Shown: piece by piece, positions 33,308 to 36,411 of the stretch
How the letters are laid out: every line of letters starts with the position of its first letter
How positions within the stretch are numbered: the stretch's first letter is position 1
Origin: Chlamydiota bacterium
Lineage (GTDB): Bacteria > Auribacterota > JACPWU01
Direction: 5' to 3'
Length of the DNA: 36,411 bases
NCBI GenBank assembly: GCA_016178055.1
Contig: JACOUC010000051.1
Span: 1 to 36,411, forward strand
Program-made: the position numbers and the translations under genes
The notes under the pieces: model-generated
The model's input: the letters and a program-made list of their open reading frames with translations, nothing else
Databases searched by the model: none
Told to the model about the DNA's origin: nothing

Positions 33308-34789
33308 CTAGTTTGAAAAAGCAGGATGTAAAAACTGATAAATTTTTTCAGCTAAACGTTTTGATATCTTTTCTGTTTGAGCAATTTCGTCAAGGCTTGC
33401 TCGCCTGATTTTATCCAAAGAACCAAAAGTTTTTAGAAGATTTTCCTTGCTCACTTGACCTAAACCAGGAATATCATCTAAAATAGATTCTCTGATTTTC
33501 TTTTCCCGCAAGCGCTTATGAAAAGCAATTGCAAAACGATGCGCCTCATCCCGAACCCTCTGAATTAAATGAAGAGCGGGAGAATCATGCGCCAATCGAA
33601 TAGGTTCATGACCATAAGGGGTATAAATTTCTTCATAACGCTTTGCTAAACCAATGATGGGAATGGAGGTAAGATCTATTTTTTGTAACACCCCTCTCGC
33701 TGAAGAAAGTTGTCCTTTGCCGCCATCGATCAAAATCAAATCAGGAAAGAGTCCCCCTTCTTCTTTGAGGCGCCGATATCGTCTTTCCACGACCTCTTTC
33801 ATCATCGCAAAATCATCAATTCCAACCACTCCTTTAATCTTAAAATGTCGATAAAACCTCTTATCCGGCTTACCCTTAAAAAAATGGACCATGGAACCCA
33901 CCGCCTCTTTCCCTGCAAAATTAGAAATATCAAAGGCCTCTATTCGTTCAGGAGTTTTTTCTAAACCCAAAGCCTGAGCCAGGGTCTCAGCTTCATGATC
34001 TTTATGATCTTTATTCCCGGGAATTCTTTTAAACTTCTGTATCGTCCGTGTCCGAGTTCCCGTAATTTTTTCCAGAGCGGCTAAGGTATCTCGAATCTGC
34101 GCCGCCTTTTCAAATTCTAAATGGAGAGAGGCATTTTCCATTTGACGATTCAAATCTCTGATTAAATCTCCAGAACGTCCCATCAAAACCTGACAGGCAC
34201 TTTCGACCGAACTGCGATATTCCTCTTTTGAAATTTTTTCCACACAAGGGGCAGAGCACCACTTCATCATTTGATAAAGGCAATGTTCATAATCCTTTTT
34301 GCCTGGCTGAGCGGGACAACAGGTTCGAATACGAAAGATCCTTTCTAAATCCTCAACCGTTTTGCGAAGAGCGGCTGCATCCGTATAAGGCCCCAAATAC
34401 AAAGCCCCATCCGGTTTACGAATTCGAGTAATGATAAAACGAGGGAAAGGCTCCTGAAGGGTCACTTTTAGAAGGGGATAATTCTTATCATCTCGATACG
34501 TCACATTGTACTTCGGTTTAAACTCCTTAATATACTGACATTCTAAGATGAGCGCCTCTTCTTCAGACCTTAAAGGAATAAAATCAATGTCATGAACCGC
34601 CTGAATCATCGCCTCTGCTTTGGGAGGATTTGGTTTCAAATCTCTAAAATGAGAACGTATACGCGAACGCAAGCGATTCGCCTTCCCTACATAAATAATT
34701 TCGCCCGACTCCCCTCGCATCAAATAAACGCCTGGCCCCTGAGGAATTTTTCGAATCCGATCTTGAATGAATTCGGGAATCGTATGCAT
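33308..34789 (-). CDS. uvrC: UvrC, compact form
   Basis: Excinuclease subunit that makes the two incisions around a DNA lesion. The GIY-YIG nuclease domain is N-terminal (GVYLMR at 20-25, IYVGKANRLRSRIRSHF at 32-48), then the cysteine-rich CLYQMMKWCSAPC, and the UVR motif LHLEFEKAAQIRD near 235. The RNase H-like nuclease starts at IEAFDISNFAGKEAVGSMVHF, with DLILIDGGKGQL, and the protein ends with helix-hairpin-helix repeats (IPGLGQVSKENLLKTFGS). At 493 aa it is about 100 residues shorter than usual. The linker subdomain between UVR and RNase H is replaced by a short stretch with KDHKDH. The catalytic parts look intact. Confidence 0.92.
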   Translation of the reverse strand: MHTIPEFIQDRIRKIPQGPGVYLMRGESGEIIYVGKANRLRSRIRSHFRDLKPNPPKAEAMIQAVHDIDFIPLRSEEEALILECQYIKEFKPKYNVTYRDDKNYPLLKVTLQEPFPRFIITRIRKPDGALYLGPYTDAAALRKTVEDLERIFRIRTCCPAQPGKKDYEHCLYQMMKWCSAPCVEKISKEEYRSSVESACQVLMGRSGDLIRDLNRQMENASLHLEFEKAAQIRDTLAALEKITGTRTRTIQKFKRIPGNKDHKDHEAETLAQALGLEKTPERIEAFDISNFAGKEAVGSMVHFFKGKPDKRFYRHFKIKGVVGIDDFAMMKEVVERRYRRLKEEGGLFPDLILIDGGKGQLSSARGVLQKIDLTSIPIIGLAKRYEEIYTPYGHEPIRLAHDSPALHLIQRVRDEAHRFAIAFHKRLREKKIRESILDDIPGLGQVSKENLLKTFGSLDKIRRASLDEIAQTEKISKRLAEKIYQFLHPAFSN

Positions 34790-34795
34790 AAAGAC

Positions 34796-34824
34796 TTGAC
34801 ATCCTTTCACGAGCAAGCTATATT
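34796..34824 (+). promoter_or_regulatory. Sigma70 promoter for rpsT
   Basis: TTGACA (34796-34801), a 17-nt spacer and TATATT (34819-34824): close to consensus with ideal spacing. It would start transcription near 34831, about 40 nt before the rpsT ATG. It overlaps the uvrC 5' end on the other strand. Confidence 0.78.
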
Positions 34825-34871
34825 CTCGCCGTTTCTAAATCCATTATATCAGGCATGAAAAGGAATTAAAC

Positions 34872-35141
34872 ATGGCTCACAGTATTTCAGCAGAAAAGCG
34901 AAATCGTCAGAATCAAAAGAAACGCCTTGCAAACCGAAAGATCAAGGCGGATCTTAAAAGCATGACTAAAAAGTTTCTTTCTTCCATCGAAGCCAAGAAA
35001 AAAGAAGACTCTCTCAAAACTTTTAAAATTCTTTCCAGTCAATTCGACCGGGCTGCCAAAAAAGGTGTGTTTCATAAAAACAATGCCAGTCGTCATAAGT
35101 CCCGCTTGTCTCAACATCTTGCAAAAGCATTTGCCGCGTAG
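34872..35141 (+). CDS. rpsT: 30S ribosomal protein S20
   Basis: An 89-residue, very basic helical primary binder of 16S rRNA. It begins [25 protein letters not shown] and shows the family pattern [26 protein letters not shown] near the C terminus. An AAAAGGA lies 7 nt before the ATG. It is a single-gene unit with its own promoter. Confidence 0.97.
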   Translation: MAHSISAEKRNRQNQKKRLANRKIKADLKSMTKKFLSSIEAKKKEDSLKTFKILSSQFDRAAKKGVFHKNNASRHKSRLSQHLAKAFAA

Positions 35142-35153
35142 AAAACTATCAAG

Positions 35154-35202
35154 GAGGCTCGAGGCAAATACTTCTTCGGTTTTTGTTTTTCCCTCGAGCC
35201 TC
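35154..35202. repeat. Inverted repeat after rpsT
   Basis: GAGGCTCGAGG (35154-35164) and CCTCGAGCCTC (35192-35202) pair perfectly over 11 bp with a 27-nt loop. It lies 13 nt after the rpsT stop and may end that transcript, though no clean U-tract follows. The words belong to the CTCGAGC repeat family. Confidence 0.6.
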
Positions 35203-35221
35203 TGGCTGTCTTTCTGCTTTT

Positions 35222-35256
35222 GCTTCGAGCTTCGAGCCTCCAGCCTCGAGCGTCTT
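35222..35256. repeat. Heptad repeat, GCTTCGA family
   Basis: Words GCTTCGA, GCTTCGA, GCCTCCA, GCCTCGA and GCGTCTT are in register. It lies in the rpsT-htpX gap and shares its words with the neighbouring inverted repeat. Confidence 0.8.
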
Positions 35257-35283
35257 TTTGGGAATGAATTTCCCATTAAAATT

Positions 35284-35292
35284 TGTTATAAA
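35284..35292 (+). promoter_or_regulatory. Extended -10 promoter for htpX
   Basis: TGTTATAAA (TG-T-TATAAA) about 38 nt before the htpX ATG matches an extended -10 element. No good -35 box lies upstream, which such promoters can do without. Confidence 0.4.
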
Positions 35293-35329
35293 TAGTCGAA
35301 CAAACCATTTCGAATGGAGGTATAAATTT

Positions 35330-36178
35330 ATGAACCAGGCAAAGACAACAATTTTACTGGTAGTTTTGTCCATTTTATTTGTTTTAGCAGGAGGAGCCAT
35401 CGGCGGACAACAGGGAATGATGTTCGCTTTTATCTTTGCATGTGCTATGAATCTTATCACCTATTTCTTTAGCCATAAAATTGTCCTGGCCATGTATCGG
35501 GCTCAACCCCTCGGCGAACAAGATGCGCCTTATGTTCATCGAATCGTTCGAGACTTAACCATGAAAGCGAATCTTCCGATGCCCCAAATCTATCTCATCC
35601 CTACAGACTCACCCAACGCCTTTGCTACGGGGAGAAATCCTCAGCACGCTGTTGTAGCTGTAACTCGTGGTATTTTAAATTTACTCAGTCAGGAAGAACT
35701 GACAGGAGTCCTAGGACATGAACTTTCCCACGTTCAAAATCGAGACATATTAATCAGTACGATTGCTGCAACCATCGCAGGAGCCATCAGCATGCTTGCA
35801 AATACTGCTCGATGGGGAATGACGTTCGGAGGAAGTCGGTCTGACAATAATCGTAATAATCCATTGTCTCTTGTTCTCTCTATTTTTTTAATGATTCTTT
35901 TACCTCTGGCCGCCATGTTTATTCAACTGGCTATTTCCAGAACCCGAGAATATGGTGCAGATGAATGTGGGGCTCGACTGACGGGAAATCCTGTAGGACT
36001 GGCCAATGCGCTTAGAAAACTTCAGGGTTATACTCAACGACGACCCTTTCAAGCGAATCCTGCTACCGCTCATATGTTTATTGTCAATCCCCTCAGCGCA
36101 GGATCGATGCTCAAACTCTTTAGCACCCATCCCCCGCTTGAGGAGAGAATTGCTCGATTGGAAGCCATGGCGAGATAG
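35330..36178 (+). CDS. htpX: HtpX-like membrane zinc protease (M48)
   Basis: Membrane protein quality-control protease, 282 aa. Two N-terminal membrane segments (residues ~6-25 and 30-48) precede the domain with [19 protein letters not shown], the zinc motif HELSH at 130-134 and the third ligand in [17 protein letters not shown]. Two more hydrophobic segments lie between them (~140-160 and 180-200). The start at 35330 has ATGGAGG 9 nt upstream; frames reaching further upstream run into heptad repeats and are not needed. It ends in [15 protein letters not shown], as usual for HtpX. Confidence 0.95.
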   Translation: MNQAKTTILLVVLSILFVLAGGAIGGQQGMMFAFIFACAMNLITYFFSHKIVLAMYRAQPLGEQDAPYVHRIVRDLTMKANLPMPQIYLIPTDSPNAFATGRNPQHAVVAVTRGILNLLSQEELTGVLGHELSHVQNRDILISTIAATIAGAISMLANTARWGMTFGGSRSDNNRNNPLSLVLSIFLMILLPLAAMFIQLAISRTREYGADECGARLTGNPVGLANALRKLQGYTQRRPFQANPATAHMFIVNPLSAGSMLKLFSTHPPLEERIARLEAMAR

Positions 36179-36184
36179 AAAGAC

Positions 36185-36262
36185 AAGTTAAAAGTTTAAG
36201 GTTTAAAGTTCAAAGAAAAACCTGACTTGTGAGTCCTTGAACCTTAAACCTTGAACTTTGAG
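36185..36262. repeat. Paired heptad arrays after htpX
   Basis: Words AAGTTAA, AAGTTTA, AGGTTTA, AAGTTCA (36185-36212) face CCTTGAA, CCTTAAA, CCTTGAA, CTTTGAG (36235-36262). The two arrays are complementary and form a hairpin with a 22-nt loop just after the htpX stop, perhaps serving as its terminator. Confidence 0.8.
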
Positions 36263-36274
36263 CTGTATTTACTT

Positions 36275-36411
36275 GTCGAGTAGACATATATTTCAATGCC
36301 CCTCACGGAACCGTACGTGCGGATTTTCCGCATACGGCTCTTCAGTAAGCCTCACTCAATTTTGACGGTATATAAAAGCGATGGACGATCCGTGGCTTCG
36401 GTAAGGGGAAC
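36275..36411 (-). mobile_element. Group II intron, 3' end (runs off the window)
   Basis: On the minus strand 36340-36307 is a domain V hairpin: GAGCCGTATGCGG opens, an A-rich tip follows, then TCCGCACGTACGGTTC closes with the usual two-base bulge. Domain VI follows: GAG-GGGCAT pairs with ATGTCT-A-CTC, leaving a bulged A. The bulged A is the seventh base from an end in CTCGAC, fitting the branch point and the AY 3' end at 36275. The intron body and any reverse transcriptase lie to the right of the window. It is inserted 12 nt past the htpX repeat hairpin. Confidence 0.75.

Noticed and set aside
35183-35329. N-terminal extension of HtpX
   Set aside because: The residues come from the heptad repeat region, while ATG 35330 has a strong Shine-Dalgarno and fits the family.

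Overview
The window reads as a chromosomal stretch from a Gram-negative, probably uncultured bacterium. It carries complete arginine and lysine end-pathway genes, ribosomal protein genes, an AsmA-like envelope protein, a short MetF of the kind seen in anaerobes, and many intergenic repeats. The mix would fit a lineage such as Omnitrophota or another deep candidate phylum, but this is low-confidence inference; no rRNA gene is present to settle it.

Layout. 1-150 is a remnant of an IS1380-type transposase. 308-9757 (minus strand) is a tight operon argC-argJ-argB-argD-argF-argG-argH-lysA, covering ornithine/arginine synthesis through the acetyl-recycling ArgJ route plus the last step of lysine synthesis. 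Upstream on the same strand lie truA, a short metF-like gene, rplM and rpsI (9960-12567), ending in a hairpin terminator before argC. A secreted N-acetylmuramoyl-L-alanine amidase (12674-13660) starts an opposite-facing unit.

13707-20454 is an accessory island. It holds an ABC exporter, a PqqD-like leader-recognition protein, a transglutaminase-fold leader peptidase of the lasso-peptide B2 type and an HPr-kinase-like protein. These are the maturation and export parts of a lasso-like modified-peptide system, but no cyclase (asparagine-synthetase-like) and no recognisable precursor is present. Interleaved are two AAA-type ATPases and a decayed DUF6922/AbiEii toxin-antitoxin pair. pqqD and the peptidase gene are preceded by the same 33-nt promoter-like repeat.

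20817-24736 (plus) is housekeeping: murI, a class I aminotransferase, a double zinc-ribbon protein, rph and rdgB. Facing it are an AsmA-like protein and an exported coiled-coil protein. 27064-28788 has tRNA-His, a VapBC pair and three tRNA-Arg genes; the UCU one is split by a 262-nt group I intron. 28887-34789 (minus) carries a DedA protein, a YyaL-like thioredoxin-domain protein, a DUF2079 membrane protein and a short UvrC. 34872-36178 (plus) carries rpsT and htpX. The right edge is the 3' end of a group II intron.

The most unusual features are non-coding: (1) many degenerate 7-nt-period tandem repeats of several unrelated word families, often paired as hairpins, abutting tRNAs and supplying start or end codons of arg genes; (2) two ~150-nt palindromic elements with the same architecture and conserved short boxes but completely different stem sequences; (3) a palindromic element inserted in frame in the YyaL-like gene; (4) the group I intron.
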